From Roseococcus sp. SYP-B2431 (GTDB lineage: Bacteria; Pseudomonadota; Alphaproteobacteria; Acetobacterales; Acetobacteraceae), in NCBI RefSeq assembly GCF_004336745.1, contig NZ_SJXD01000011.1, positions 744,001-808,000 of the forward strand: a stretch of DNA of 64,000 nucleotides, in the 5' to 3' direction. Every line of letters starts with the position of its first letter. The stretch's first letter is position 1. The position numbers and the translations under genes were made by a program. The notes under the pieces are model-generated. The model saw only the letters and a program-made list of their open reading frames with translations. It was not told the origin of the DNA and did not search any database. Positions 49,676 to 59,017 of the stretch are shown here, piece after piece.

Positions 49676-50790
49676 CCCTGCAATGGTCCCACCAGCAGTC
49701 GGACGGCCGCGCCCGGGCCGGCACGCTGCACACGGCGCATGGCACGGTGCCGACGCCGGTCTTCATGCCCGTCGGCACCGCCGGCACGGTGAAGGCGATG
49801 ACCGCCGACGCCGTGCGCTCCACCGGCGCGCGGATGGTGCTGGGCAACACCTACCACCTCATGCTCCGGCCGGGCGGCGAACGGATCGCGCGGCTGGGCG
49901 GGCTGCACCGCTTCATGGACTGGAAGGGCCCGATCCTCACGGATTCCGGGGGTTTCCAGGTGATGAGCCTCTCCGGGCTGCGGAAGATGGACGCGGACGG
50001 GGTCACCTTCCAGTCCCATGTGGACGGCTCGAAGCACCGCCTCACGCCCGAGCGCAGCGTGGAGATCCAGCGCCTGCTCGGCGCCGACGTCACCATGTGC
50101 TTCGACGAATGCACCCCCTTCCCCGCCACCCATGACGAGGCCGCGAAGTCCATGCGCCTCTCCATGCGCTGGGCAGCGCGGTGCCGGAGCTGCTTCGAGG
50201 CGCGGGACGGCCATGGGCTCTTCGGCATTGTCCAGGGCAGCACCTATGAGGATCTGCGCGCGGAGAGCGCCGCCGCCCTCACCTCCGTCGGCTTCGAGGG
50301 CTATGCCATCGGCGGCCTCGCCGTCGGCGAGGGGCAGGAGGCGATGTTCTCCACCCTGGACTTCACCGTGCCCATGCTGCCCGAGACCCAGCCGCGCTAC
50401 CTGATGGGCGTGGGCAAGCCCGCCGACCTGCTGGGCGCCGTCCGCCGGGGCGTGGACATGTTCGACTGCGTGATCCCGACCCGCTCCGGCCGCATGGGGC
50501 GGGCCTATACCGCGCGCGGCCAGCTCAACCTGCGGAACGCCCGCCACGCCGAGGACGACCGGCCGCTGGACCCGGACTGCGCCTGCCCCGCCTGCCGCGG
50601 CCACAGCCGGGCCTATCTGCACCACCTGCTGAAATGCGACGAGATGCTCGGCCCGATCCTGCTGACCTGGCACAACATCCAGTACTACCAGGATCTGATG
50701 GCGCGGATGCGCGGGGCGATCCTTGAAGGGCGCTTCGAGGCGGAGGCCGCGGCGATCGAGCGAGGATTGGCCGGGGAGGAGCAGACATGA
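49672..50790 (+). CDS. tgt: Queuine tRNA-ribosyltransferase
   Basis: A 372-residue tRNA-guanine transglycosylase that inserts preQ1 at position 34. Its start ATG at 49672 overlaps the queA stop. The general-acid region [11 protein letters not shown], the nucleophile in [12 protein letters not shown], and a zinc site C-A-C-P-A-C with His in S-R-A-Y-L-H-H are all present. It is followed by queF with a four-base overlap. Confidence 0.97.
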   Translation: MTLQWSHQQSDGRARAGTLHTAHGTVPTPVFMPVGTAGTVKAMTADAVRSTGARMVLGNTYHLMLRPGGERIARLGGLHRFMDWKGPILTDSGGFQVMSLSGLRKMDADGVTFQSHVDGSKHRLTPERSVEIQRLLGADVTMCFDECTPFPATHDEAAKSMRLSMRWAARCRSCFEARDGHGLFGIVQGSTYEDLRAESAAALTSVGFEGYAIGGLAVGEGQEAMFSTLDFTVPMLPETQPRYLMGVGKPADLLGAVRRGVDMFDCVIPTRSGRMGRAYTARGQLNLRNARHAEDDRPLDPDCACPACRGHSRAYLHHLLKCDEMLGPILLTWHNIQYYQDLMARMRGAILEGRFEAEAAAIERGLAGEEQT

Positions 50791-51254
50791 GCACCAGGAC
50801 CGAGACGGGCGGCCTCACCCAGCTGGGCGCCCATACCCCCCTGCCCGCCTCGCCGGACCAGGCCGTGCTGGAGCGCGTGCCCAACCCGCATGCCGATCTC
50901 GCCTATTGCATCCGCTTCGCCGCGCCGGAATTCACCTCGCTCTGCCCGCTGACCGGCCAGCCGGATTTCGCGCATCTGGTGATCGACTACGTGCCGCGCG
51001 GCTGGATCGTGGAGAGCAAGAGCCTGAAGCTCTTCCTCGGCAGCTTCCGCAACCACGGGGCCTTCCACGAGGCCTGCACGGTGGACATCGCGCGGCGGCT
51101 GGTGGCGCTGCTGGACCCGGCCTGGCTGCGGATCGGCGGCTACTGGTATCCGCGCGGCGGAATCCCGATCGACGTCTTCTACCAGACCGGCGCCCCGCCC
51201 GAAGGCGTCTGGATTCCGCCGCAGGACGTGCCGGGCTATCGCGGCCGCGGATAG
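50787..51254 (+). CDS. queF: NADPH-dependent 7-cyano-7-deazaguanine reductase
   Basis: A 155-residue type I (unimodular) QueF, reducing preQ0 to preQ1. The catalytic cysteine is Cys53 in [10 protein letters not shown], with Asp60 seven residues on, as in the B. subtilis enzyme. E-S-K-S-L-K-L-F and F-R-N-H-G-A-F-H-E follow. It completes the queuosine operon; preQ0-forming genes (queC, queD, queE) are not in the window. Confidence 0.95.
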   Translation: MSTRTETGGLTQLGAHTPLPASPDQAVLERVPNPHADLAYCIRFAAPEFTSLCPLTGQPDFAHLVIDYVPRGWIVESKSLKLFLGSFRNHGAFHEACTVDIARRLVALLDPAWLRIGGYWYPRGGIPIDVFYQTGAPPEGVWIPPQDVPGYRGRG

Positions 51255-51314
51255 ACCTCGCATTGACCGCGGCAGCCGGCCACAGCATAGGGCAGCGGCA
51301 GGGAGACTGACGAA

Positions 51315-52295
51315 ATGGGGCGCGTTCTCGTGACCGGCGCGGCCGGCTTTATCGGCGCACATCTCTGTCGCGCCTTGCTGGCACGCGGCGAGGAGGTGAT
51401 CGGCCTCGACAACCTGAACCCCTATTACGACCCCGGGCTGAAGGAGGCGCGGCTTGCGGCGCTGACCGCCGATGCAGGCCCGTCCCAGTTCGCCTTCTTC
51501 CGGATGGACCTGGCGGATGTGGAGGGCGTGCTCCGGCTCATGGGGCCGGACGGCGGCATCGACCGCGTCGTGCACCTGGGCGCCCAGGCCGGGGTGCGGT
51601 GGTCGCTCGAGGCGCCCTTCGCCTATACCAGCGCCAATGTGACCGGCCATCTTTCCGTCCTGGAGGGCGTGCGGCGCAGCGAGGGGCGCATTCGCCACAC
51701 GGTCTATGCCTCGACCAGCTCGGTCTATGGCTCCCGCGAGGACGGCCCCTTCCGCGAGACGGACCGGACCGACCGTCCGGCCTCGCTCTATGCCGCGACC
51801 AAGCTCGCCGGCGAGATGATGAGCAAGGCCTATGTGGACCTCTACGGGCTGTCGCTGACCGGGCTGCGCTTCTTCACGGTTTATGGGCCCTGGGGGCGAC
51901 CGGACATGGCCTATTGGCTCTTCACCGAGGCCATGCTGAAGGGCGAGCCGATCCGGCTGTTCAACGAGGGGCGGATGATGCGCGACTTCACCTTCGTGGA
52001 CGACATCGTGGCGGGCGTGGTCGCGGCGCTGGACCATCCGCCGGCCGCGCCCGCGCACCGGGTGTACAATATCGGCAACAGCCGGCCGGAGCCGCTGCTG
52101 GACCTGGTGGCGATCCTGGAAGAGCTCCTGGGCGTGAAGGCCGGGCGGGTGCTGATGCCGATGCAGCCGGGGGACGTGCCGGGAACCTTCGCGGATGTCT
52201 CGGCGATGGAGCGGGACTTCGGGTGGCGGCCAACGACGGACCTCAGGGCGGGGCTGGGGCGGTTCGTGGAGTGGTGGCGGGGGTATTTCCGATAG
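51315..52295 (+). CDS. NAD-dependent epimerase, UDP-glucuronate 4-epimerase-like
   Basis: A 326-residue extended SDR. The NAD loop G-A-A-G-F-I-G is at residues 8-14, and D-N-L-N-P-Y-Y-D and H-L-G-A-Q-A-G-V-R are typical of UDP-glucuronate epimerases. The active-site Y-A-A-T-K lies near residue 160 and T-S-S-V-Y-G before it. It would form UDP-galacturonate for lipopolysaccharide or capsule. It stands alone, 60 bases after queF, with no glycosyltransferase nearby. Confidence 0.88.
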   Translation: MGRVLVTGAAGFIGAHLCRALLARGEEVIGLDNLNPYYDPGLKEARLAALTADAGPSQFAFFRMDLADVEGVLRLMGPDGGIDRVVHLGAQAGVRWSLEAPFAYTSANVTGHLSVLEGVRRSEGRIRHTVYASTSSVYGSREDGPFRETDRTDRPASLYAATKLAGEMMSKAYVDLYGLSLTGLRFFTVYGPWGRPDMAYWLFTEAMLKGEPIRLFNEGRMMRDFTFVDDIVAGVVAALDHPPAAPAHRVYNIGNSRPEPLLDLVAILEELLGVKAGRVLMPMQPGDVPGTFADVSAMERDFGWRPTTDLRAGLGRFVEWWRGYFR

Positions 52296-52398
52296 CCTTC
52301 GCTTCGCCGGGAGTCGTCGAGGGCTGCGAGTTCTTCGCGGCCTCAGGCGCCCGCCGTGTTCGCCTGGAAATTTGCGCCGCTTCCGATAGGATGCCGCC

Positions 52399-53274
52399 GT
52401 GACCCTCGCACGGCGCGCCTCGCTCTCCTTGCCCTGGCTGTTGCCCAGCGTGGCAGGCGCCAGCCCGCGGATTCGCGTGGGCTCCAAGAACTTCACCGAA
52501 CAGCTGGTCGTCGGCGAGCTCTACGCGCAGACCTTGGAAGCCCAGGGCATGACGGTCGAGCGGCGCCTCAATCTCGGCGGCACCGCCATCGCGCAGAGCG
52601 CCCTGCTGAGCGGCGAGATCGACCTCTATCCGGAATACACCGGCACAGGTCTCGGCGTGGTGCTCCGGGAACCCCTGGAAGGCGATCCGGCCGGCATCCT
52701 CGCCAGGGTCCAGGCCGGCTATGCCGAACGCTTCGACCTCCGGTGGATCGCCCCCTCCGGCATCGACAACGGCAATGCGCTCCTGGTCACCCCAGCCACC
52801 GCGCGGCGGCTCGACCTCGCCACCCTGTCGGACCTCGCCCGCGAAGCGCCCAAGCTCACCCTCGCGGCCGGCAACGAGTTCGCCGACCGGGCGGATGGCC
52901 TGCCGGGGCTGCGCAGGGTCTACGGCATGCAGTTCCGCCGCTTCCGGCAGTTCTCGGCGCTGGGCCTACGCTACGCGGCGCTCGCGCATGGCCAGGCGGA
53001 TGTCGTGAACGCCTATGCGACGGACTGGCAGATCGCCGTGGGCGGCTACACCTCCCTGGTGGACGACCGCCGGCTCTGGCCCCCGTATCAGCTCTGCGCC
53101 GTGATCCGCGGCGCGGCCCTGCGCGACGCGCCCGGCCTCGAAGCGCCGCTGGCCGCGGTGAGCCGCCGGCTGGACAATGCGGTGATGCAGCGACTGAACC
53201 GCGAGGTCGATCAGGACGGCGATGAGCCGCGCGATGTCGCACGCCGCTTCCTCGCGGCACGGAACCCTGGCTGA
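52399..53274 (+). CDS. OpuCC/OsmF-type substrate-binding protein
   Basis: A 291-residue binding protein for a quaternary amine such as glycine betaine or choline. It has a short Tat- or Sec-like start (A-R-R-A-S-L-S-L-P-W) and a mature opening I-R-V-G-S-K-N-F-T-E-Q, the OpuAC/OsmX hallmark. L-Y-P-E-Y-T-G-T-G-L follows, containing aromatic ligand residues. GTG start at 52399, with AGGA eight bases before. It is first of four genes with one- to four-base overlaps (binding protein, two permeases, ATPase). Confidence 0.92.
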   Translation: MTLARRASLSLPWLLPSVAGASPRIRVGSKNFTEQLVVGELYAQTLEAQGMTVERRLNLGGTAIAQSALLSGEIDLYPEYTGTGLGVVLREPLEGDPAGILARVQAGYAERFDLRWIAPSGIDNGNALLVTPATARRLDLATLSDLAREAPKLTLAAGNEFADRADGLPGLRRVYGMQFRRFRQFSALGLRYAALAHGQADVVNAYATDWQIAVGGYTSLVDDRRLWPPYQLCAVIRGAALRDAPGLEAPLAAVSRRLDNAVMQRLNREVDQDGDEPRDVARRFLAARNPG

Positions 53275-53891
53275 TGCGATGGACCGGGCGGAACCTGGAC
53301 ACCATCCTGGCCGCGACGGCCAACCATCTCGAACTCGTGCTCGCGTCGCTCGTCATCGCGCTGGCGCTGGCCCTGCCGCTCGGCCTGCTCGCGGCCGGGA
53401 GGCCGAGGCTGAGCGCCTGGCTGCTCGGCGGCGCGAGCCTCCTCTACAGCCTGCCGACGCTGGCGGTCTTCGCGCTGCTGGTGCCGGTGATCGGCCTCGG
53501 CTTCGCGCCGGCCTTGCTCGCGCTGGTGACCTACGCGCTGCCGGTGCTTCTGCGCGCGATCGTGGCCGGCATCACTGCCGTGCCGGAGCCCGTGAAGGAG
53601 GCGGCGGCGGGGATGGGCCTCGGCCCCTGGCAGCGACGCTGCCGTGTCGAGTTTCCGCTGGCCCTGCCTGTTCTGCTGGGCGGGCTGCGCGTCGCTTCCG
53701 TCACCGTGGTCTCGGCCGCGACCGTCGCCGCCTATATCGGCGCCGGCGGGCTGGGGACGCTGATCCTCACCGGGCTGGACCAGGGACATACGGAGAAGAT
53801 CCTGGTGGGCGCCTTCCTGGTCGCCGCCCTCGCGCTCCTGCTGGACCAGGCCCTGGGCGCGGTGCAGCGGCGGCTGCCGAGGATCGCATGA
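53274..53891 (+). CDS. Glycine-betaine/choline-type ABC transporter permease
   Basis: A 205-residue OpuCB-like permease with about five membrane helices. The binding-protein-dependent transport loop E-A-A-A-G-M-G-L-G lies at about residue 108, and A-A-Y-I-G-A-G-G-L-G near 155. The ATG overlaps the preceding stop (TGATG). It is paired with a second permease encoded next, so the channel is a heterodimer. Confidence 0.92.
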   Translation: MRWTGRNLDTILAATANHLELVLASLVIALALALPLGLLAAGRPRLSAWLLGGASLLYSLPTLAVFALLVPVIGLGFAPALLALVTYALPVLLRAIVAGITAVPEPVKEAAAGMGLGPWQRRCRVEFPLALPVLLGGLRVASVTVVSAATVAAYIGAGGLGTLILTGLDQGHTEKILVGAFLVAALALLLDQALGAVQRRLPRIA

Positions 53892-54535
53892 TGGGGATGC
53901 TCGGCGAGACGCTGGCCTGGCTGCGGGCCCATCCCGGGGCCTTCTCCGGGGCGGTGGCCGAGCATGTTCTGCTCTCGCTGGTCGGGCTCGCCATGGGGAT
54001 CGGCGTGGCGGTGCCGCTCGGGCTCGCGGTCGCGCACCGTCCGCGCCTGGCGGAGCTCGCCATCTCCCTGGCCGGCGCGCTTCGAACCGTGCCAAGCCTG
54101 GCCGTGCTGGCGGCCCTGCTGCCGCTGCTGGGCGTAGGGTTCACGCCCTCGGTGATCGCGCTGGCGCTGCTCGCGGTTCCGCCGGTGCTGGTGAACCTGC
54201 TCGCCGGGATCCGGGGCGCCGATCCGGCGGCCGTCGCCGCCGCGACGGGGCTCGGCATGTCGCCCGGCCAGGTGCTCTTCCGGGTCGAGCTGCCCCTGGC
54301 CCTGCCCCTGCTCTTCTCCGGGCTGCGTGTCGCCGCCGTGCAGGTGGTCTCCGCCGCCGCCCTCGCCACCTTCATCGGTGGAGGCGGGCTGGGCGATCTC
54401 GTCACCCAGGGCCTGGCCCTTCTGGACACCGGCCGCATGCTGCTCGGCGCGGCGGCGATCGCCGCGCTGGCCCTGCTGACGGAGGCCGGCTTCGGCCTGC
54501 TGGAGCGCCGGCTGCAACGGAGGGTTCAGGCATGA
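53888..54535 (+). CDS. Glycine-betaine/choline-type ABC transporter permease (second subunit)
   Basis: A 215-residue permease homologous to the preceding one: A-A-T-G-L-G-M-S-P-G-Q and A-T-F-I-G-G-G-G-L-G-D are the matching motifs. The first ATG at 53888 overlaps the previous stop, and a second ATG follows directly. The ATPase gene overlaps its end by four bases. Confidence 0.92.
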   Translation: MMGMLGETLAWLRAHPGAFSGAVAEHVLLSLVGLAMGIGVAVPLGLAVAHRPRLAELAISLAGALRTVPSLAVLAALLPLLGVGFTPSVIALALLAVPPVLVNLLAGIRGADPAAVAAATGLGMSPGQVLFRVELPLALPLLFSGLRVAAVQVVSAAALATFIGGGGLGDLVTQGLALLDTGRMLLGAAAIAALALLTEAGFGLLERRLQRRVQA

Positions 54536-55446
54536 TCCGGCTGGAAGGGCTGACCAAGTGCTGGCCGGGCGCCGCGAAACCCGCAGTGGCAGATGTCACC
54601 CTGGACGTGCCGGAAGGGACGAGCTGCGCCCTGATCGGCCCTTCCGGCTGCGGCAAGACGACCACGCTGCGCATGGTGAACCGCCTGGTCGAGCCCTCCG
54701 CCGGCCGCGTCCAGATCGCCGGCGAGGATGCCCTGCGGCAGGACCCGGTCCGGCTTCGGCGCCGCATCGGCTACGTGATCCAGGAGGTCGGCCTCTTCCC
54801 TCATCGCAGCATCGCGGAGAACGTCGCGACCGTGCCGGTGCTGCTGGGCTGGGACACGGCGCGGATCGGGCGGCGCGTGGCGGAGGTGCTGGAGCTCGTC
54901 GGCCTGCCGGGCTTCGCCGACCGCCGTCCGCACGAATTGTCGGGCGGCGAGCGCCAGCGGGTGGGCGTGGCCCGTGCGCTGGCGGGCGATCCCCCGGTCC
55001 TGCTCATGGACGAGCCCTTCGGCGCGGTGGATCCCCTGCGCCGCCGCCAGCTGCAGGACGAGGTGCTGAAGCTGCTGCGCGAGCTGGGCAAGACCGTGCT
55101 CGTCGTCACCCACGACGTCGCGGAGGCGATGCGCCTGGGGGATGCCGTGGCGATCCTGAGGGACGGCGCGCTGGTGCAGCACGCGCCCCCGGCGGAGCTG
55201 CTGGCCCACCCGGCCGACGGCTTCGTGGCGGAGTTCCTCGGCACCGATCGCGCGCTGACGCGGCTCGAACTCTTTCCCGCCACGGCGGCGCGGGGCGATG
55301 CGGCCGCAGCCGGCCCGCCCCTGCCCGCGGATGCGACCTTGCGGGATGCCCTGTCGCAGATGCTCGCCCGTGGCGCCCGCGCGGTGCCGCTGGCGGAGGG
55401 CGGCTCGGTGACGCTGGAGGCCCTTCTGGAGAAGGCCGCGACCTGA
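54532..55446 (+). CDS. OpuCA/OsmV-type ABC transporter ATP-binding protein
   Basis: A 304-residue ATPase. Walker A is G-P-S-G-C-G-K-T-T, signature L-S-G-G-E-R-Q-R-V-G-V, Walker B L-L-M-D-E-P-F-G-A-V-D. The C-terminal extension (about 240-304) is short for tandem CBS domains, with only a single CBS-like segment at most, so ionic-strength sensing by CBS pairs is probably absent. It closes the four-gene osmolyte importer. Confidence 0.92.
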   Translation: MIRLEGLTKCWPGAAKPAVADVTLDVPEGTSCALIGPSGCGKTTTLRMVNRLVEPSAGRVQIAGEDALRQDPVRLRRRIGYVIQEVGLFPHRSIAENVATVPVLLGWDTARIGRRVAEVLELVGLPGFADRRPHELSGGERQRVGVARALAGDPPVLLMDEPFGAVDPLRRRQLQDEVLKLLRELGKTVLVVTHDVAEAMRLGDAVAILRDGALVQHAPPAELLAHPADGFVAEFLGTDRALTRLELFPATAARGDAAAAGPPLPADATLRDALSQMLARGARAVPLAEGGSVTLEALLEKAAT

Positions 55447-56406
55447 TCAGGCTTCCAGCAGCCAGACCGAGAAGAGCTGCTCCGGATCGGTCCACATCCG
55501 GGCCGGCCGCCAGCCCGCGCTCTCCGCCAGCGCCCGCAGGCGATCCGGCCGATACTTGTGGCTGCTTTCGGTGTGGATGCTCTCGCCGGCACCGAAGCGG
55601 AAGCGATGCCCGGCGACCAGCACGCTCTGGGCATGCCGCGCCACCAGATGCATCTCGATCCGCTCCAGCTCGACATTCCAGCGCGCCTCGTGACGAAAGG
55701 CCGCGAGGTCGAAATCGGCGCCGGCCTCGCGGTCCAGCCGCGCCAGCAGGTTGAGGTCGAAGGCGGCCGTGACGCCGGCGGCGTCGTCATAGGCGGCCTC
55801 CAGGATCGCGGCCGACTTCACGAGGTCGGCGCCGAGCAGCATCCGCGCCCCTGGCCGCAGGCTGGCCCGGGCCCTCCGCAGGAAGGCGACGGCCTCCTGC
55901 GGCTCGAAATTGCCGATGGTGGAGCCGGGGAAGAAGCCCAGATGGGTCGTGCTGCCGGCGGCCCGCCCGGCCAGGTCGAAGGGTAGCGTGAAGTCCGCCA
56001 CCACGGGCCGGACCCGAAGGCCGGGGAAAGCGGCGGACACCCGCCCGGCCGCCGCCTCCAGCCACTCCGCGGCGATATCGACGGGAAGGTAGGCCGCTGG
56101 GGCCTGGAGGGTGCCGAGCAGTTGCACTGCCTTGGCGCCGTCGCCGGGACCGAATTCGACGACCGCCGCGCCGGGACCGATGGCCTCCGCGATCGCCGCG
56201 CCGCTTTCCTCCAGGATCCGCATCTCGGTGCGGGTGGGGTAGTATTCCGGGAGCCGGGTGATGGCTTCGAACAGCCGGCAGCCCTCGGCGTCGTAGAGCC
56301 ATTTGCAGGGCAGCGTCTTCGGCGTGCCGGCCAGCCCGGCCAGCGCGTCGGCCCGCAGCGCCTGGGCCTGCGCCGTTGCGGCGTCGCGATCGACGGCGCC
56401 GCTCAC
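55447..56406 (-). CDS. egtD: L-histidine N-alpha-methyltransferase
   Basis: A 319-residue EgtD that trimethylates histidine to hercynine, the first step to ergothioneine. Recognisable blocks are L-P-C-K-W-L-Y-D-A-E-G, the tyrosine-rich L-P-E-Y-Y-P-T-R-T-E, the SAM motif V-V-E-F-G-P-G-D-G-A-K, and F-F-P-G-S-T-I-G-N-F. The C-terminal I-H-T-E-S-S-H-K-Y is also present. The GTG start overlaps the egtB stop by four bases; the pair is one unit. Confidence 0.94.
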   Translation of the reverse strand: MSGAVDRDAATAQAQALRADALAGLAGTPKTLPCKWLYDAEGCRLFEAITRLPEYYPTRTEMRILEESGAAIAEAIGPGAAVVEFGPGDGAKAVQLLGTLQAPAAYLPVDIAAEWLEAAAGRVSAAFPGLRVRPVVADFTLPFDLAGRAAGSTTHLGFFPGSTIGNFEPQEAVAFLRRARASLRPGARMLLGADLVKSAAILEAAYDDAAGVTAAFDLNLLARLDREAGADFDLAAFRHEARWNVELERIEMHLVARHAQSVLVAGHRFRFGAGESIHTESSHKYRPDRLRALAESAGWRPARMWTDPEQLFSVWLLEA

Positions 56407-57605
56407 GCCGCATCCTCCGCCAGCCGGAGGCCGGTGAACTGCCAGCGCGCGCCGGGCGGGAAGAAGTTGCGGTAGCTCGGGCGCGCATGTCCGGGCGGGG
56501 TGGCCAGCGACCCGCCGCGCAGTACCATCTGCCCGATCATGAACTTGCCGTTGTACTCGCCGACGGCGCCGGCCCAGGGCGTGAAGCCGGGATAGGGCCG
56601 GTAGGCGCTGCCCGTCCATTGCCAGGCGATGTCGGCCCGCTCGGCGAAGCCCGGCAGGGCCGAGGCGGCCTCCCATTCCTGTTCGGTCGGCAGGCGCTTG
56701 CCGGCCCAGCGGGCGAAGGCGTCGGCCTCGTACCAGGAGACGTGGCGGACGGGCAGGCGCGGATCGACCGGCCGCATTCCGCCCAGGCCGAACTGCCACC
56801 AGCTGTCGTCGCGACGCTCCCAATGGAGCGGCGCCTCCCAGCCCTCGGCCTGGCAGGCGGCCCAGCCGTCGCTCATCCAGAGAAGCGCGTCCCGGTAACC
56901 GCCCTCCTCCATGAACGCGAGCCATTCGCCGTTGCGGACCAGCCGGTCGGCGATCCGGAAGGGCGCCAGATAGGCCCGGTGGCGCGGAGTCTCGTTGTCG
57001 AAGGCGAAGCCCGCGCCGGCATGGCCGATCTCCACCATGCCCTCGGGCCCGTCGAGCATGCGCGCCGGGCCGGCGACGCCCTGCGGCTCGCGCCAGGCGG
57101 CGTCATAGGCGGGCCGCAGCGGATTGCCGGAGAGGGCGTGCAGGATGTCGGTCAGCAGCAGCTCCTGATGCTGCTCCTCGTGATGGAGACCGAGCTCGAT
57201 CAGCGGCAGCGCCTCGGCCGGCGGGTCGCGCAGCAGCTCCGCCATCGCGGCGTCCACCGCGACGCGATAGGCGGCGACCTCGTCGTTGCCGGGACGGGTG
57301 AGGATGCCGCGCTGCGGCCGCGCATGCCGCGGGCCCGCCGCGACGTAATAAGAGTTGAAGAGGACGGCGAAGTCCTCGTCGAACCGCCGGTAGCCGGGCA
57401 GGAAGGGCAATAGAAGAAAGGTTTCGAAGAACCAGGTGGTGTGCGCCCGGTGCCATTTCGTCGGGCTGGCATCCGGCATCGACTGGACGACCTGATCCTC
57501 CGCCGAAAGCGGCACCGCCAGGGCCTCGGTCCTCGATCGTGTCCGCGCATAGCCTTCGGCCAAGGCGCGCGCGGGGTCCGTCGCCCGGGGATGCATGACG
57601 TTCAT
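56403..57605 (-). CDS. egtB: Ergothioneine sulfoxide synthase EgtB
   Basis: A 400-residue non-heme iron enzyme joining hercynine with a cysteine-derived thiol. The N-terminal DinB-like domain has probable iron ligands His55 (H-R-A-H-T-T-W-F), His142 and His146 (H-H-E-E-Q-H). The C-terminal formylglycine-generating-enzyme-like domain ends R-W-Q-F-T-G-L-R-L-A. The start at 57605 has GGAGGAAG upstream. No EgtA, EgtC or EgtE gene is nearby, which suits the cysteine-using EgtB route or genes elsewhere. Confidence 0.93.
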   Translation of the reverse strand: MNVMHPRATDPARALAEGYARTRSRTEALAVPLSAEDQVVQSMPDASPTKWHRAHTTWFFETFLLLPFLPGYRRFDEDFAVLFNSYYVAAGPRHARPQRGILTRPGNDEVAAYRVAVDAAMAELLRDPPAEALPLIELGLHHEEQHQELLLTDILHALSGNPLRPAYDAAWREPQGVAGPARMLDGPEGMVEIGHAGAGFAFDNETPRHRAYLAPFRIADRLVRNGEWLAFMEEGGYRDALLWMSDGWAACQAEGWEAPLHWERRDDSWWQFGLGGMRPVDPRLPVRHVSWYEADAFARWAGKRLPTEQEWEAASALPGFAERADIAWQWTGSAYRPYPGFTPWAGAVGEYNGKFMIGQMVLRGGSLATPPGHARPSYRNFFPPGARWQFTGLRLAEDAA

Positions 57606-57752
57606 GGATGGATCTTCCTCCAGCTTCCGACACGCTGCCGGCCCATTTCTCTCGCCGTGGAGCACGGTCGATCGTCATAGAGTCCCGGAACGGTCTCCGG
57701 GTTTCAGCAGGGCCCGCTCGTCCGGCCCGCTGCGGCCGGGAACCGGGCGGTC

Positions 57753-58118
57753 TCAGGCGATCGCATCCACCCTGTCGGGATAGAAGGCGAGGTGATCGCG
57801 GATCGCGCCCACGGCGGCATGGGGCGCCTCATAGGTCCAGATGGCATTGATGGACCGCGCTCCGCCGGCCGGGATGCTGAAATAGGCGGCATCGCCCTTG
57901 TAGGGGCAGTGGGAGCCGTGGTCGCTCCGGGCGAGCAGGTCCATCCGGGCGTCCTCGCGCGGGATGTAGATCGCCGGCGGATAGGCCGCCTCCCGGAGAA
58001 GGAGGGCCCTTTCGCTCTCGGCGATCCGCTGGCCGGCTACCATGACGGTGACCCTGCGCCCGAGCGGCTCGATGGCGATGGGGTGGTTCGGGCCAGGTTG
58101 GAGGATCGGTCTTGTCAC
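57753..58118 (-). CDS. DUF427 family protein
   Basis: A 121-residue protein with the DUF427 pattern: N-H-P-I-A-I-E-P, A-Y-P-P-A-I-Y-I-P-R-E-D-A-R-M, H-C-P-Y-K-G-D-A-A-Y-F and a closing F-Y-P-D-R-V-D. The GTG start at 58118 is preceded by GGGAG. No signal peptide. The family's function is unknown. It lies upstream of egtB by 147 bases on the same strand and divergent from a GST-like gene. Confidence 0.87.
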   Translation of the reverse strand: MTRPILQPGPNHPIAIEPLGRRVTVMVAGQRIAESERALLLREAAYPPAIYIPREDARMDLLARSDHGSHCPYKGDAAYFSIPAGGARSINAIWTYEAPHAAVGAIRDHLAFYPDRVDAIA

Positions 58119-58276
58119 CGCGAGAACTCCCGGGCTGCTGAGTGGGCGTCCGAAATCCGCTACGTGGTGCGCCCGCGATGGATGTCCACCAGGCGAAGAA
58201 ATTCGCGCCGCTATACCGGCGGCGGCGCTGTGGCGGCGTTGTGAGGGCGTCAAGAGCCAGAGCTGGAGGCCCCGAG

Positions 58277-58978
58277 ATGCCCGACTACGATCTCTACTAC
58301 TGGTCCCTGCCGTTCCGCGGCCAGTTCGTGCGCGCTGTCCTGGCCTGTACGGGCAAGAGCTGGACCGAGGGTGGGGATGCGGCGATCTCGAAGCTGATGG
58401 GTGAATCGGCGAGGAACATGCCGGTCCCCTTCATGGGCCCGCCGATGCTGGTCGACAGACAGGCGGATTTCGCCATCGCGGAGATGCCGGCCATCATCCT
58501 CTATCTCGGCGAGACGCTGGACCTCATGCCCGCCACCCCCGCCCTGCGCGCCCTGACCATGAAGATCGTCAACGACGCCAACGACGTGATCGACGAGATC
58601 ACCCTGGACGGCGGTCGCCAGATGTGGACGGAACAGCGCTGGCAGGACTTCGTCCCGCGCCTGAAGAAATGGATGTCGCTCTGGGAGGAAACCGGGCGAC
58701 GGCATGGCCTGAAGAAGGGCTCCGGCTTCCTCTTGGGCGGCGAAGCGCCGGCCGTCGCCGATATCGTGACGGCGATCCTCTGGTCGACGATGGCCGACCG
58801 CTTTCCACGGATCGCCGCGATCCTCGACGAGGCCGCCCCCATGACGGCCGCCCTGGCGCGCCGGGTCAGCGATCTCCCGCCCATGGCCAGGCTGGCGGCG
58901 CAGGCGCGGGAGGAGTATGGCGAAGCCTATTGCGGGGGCCGGATCGAGGCCTCGCTGCGCCGGGTTCTGAACGCCTAG
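58277..58978 (+). CDS. Glutathione S-transferase-like protein
   Basis: A 233-residue protein with an N-terminal thioredoxin-fold domain (D-Y-D-L-Y-Y-W-S-L-P-F-R-G-Q, then F-A-I-A-E-M-P-A-I-I-L-Y-L-G-E, the glutathione-binding S-A-I-like turn replaced by A-E-M-P) and an all-helical C-terminal domain. The start ATG at 58277 has GGAGG about nine bases upstream. The catalytic residue may be Tyr7 or Tyr8. Substrate unknown. Confidence 0.82.
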   Translation: MPDYDLYYWSLPFRGQFVRAVLACTGKSWTEGGDAAISKLMGESARNMPVPFMGPPMLVDRQADFAIAEMPAIILYLGETLDLMPATPALRALTMKIVNDANDVIDEITLDGGRQMWTEQRWQDFVPRLKKWMSLWEETGRRHGLKKGSGFLLGGEAPAVADIVTAILWSTMADRFPRIAAILDEAAPMTAALARRVSDLPPMARLAAQAREEYGEAYCGGRIEASLRRVLNA

Positions 58979-59017
58979 GTCGCGGGCGGCATTCCTTCGG
59001 AGAGCTTCGCCGCGCCT

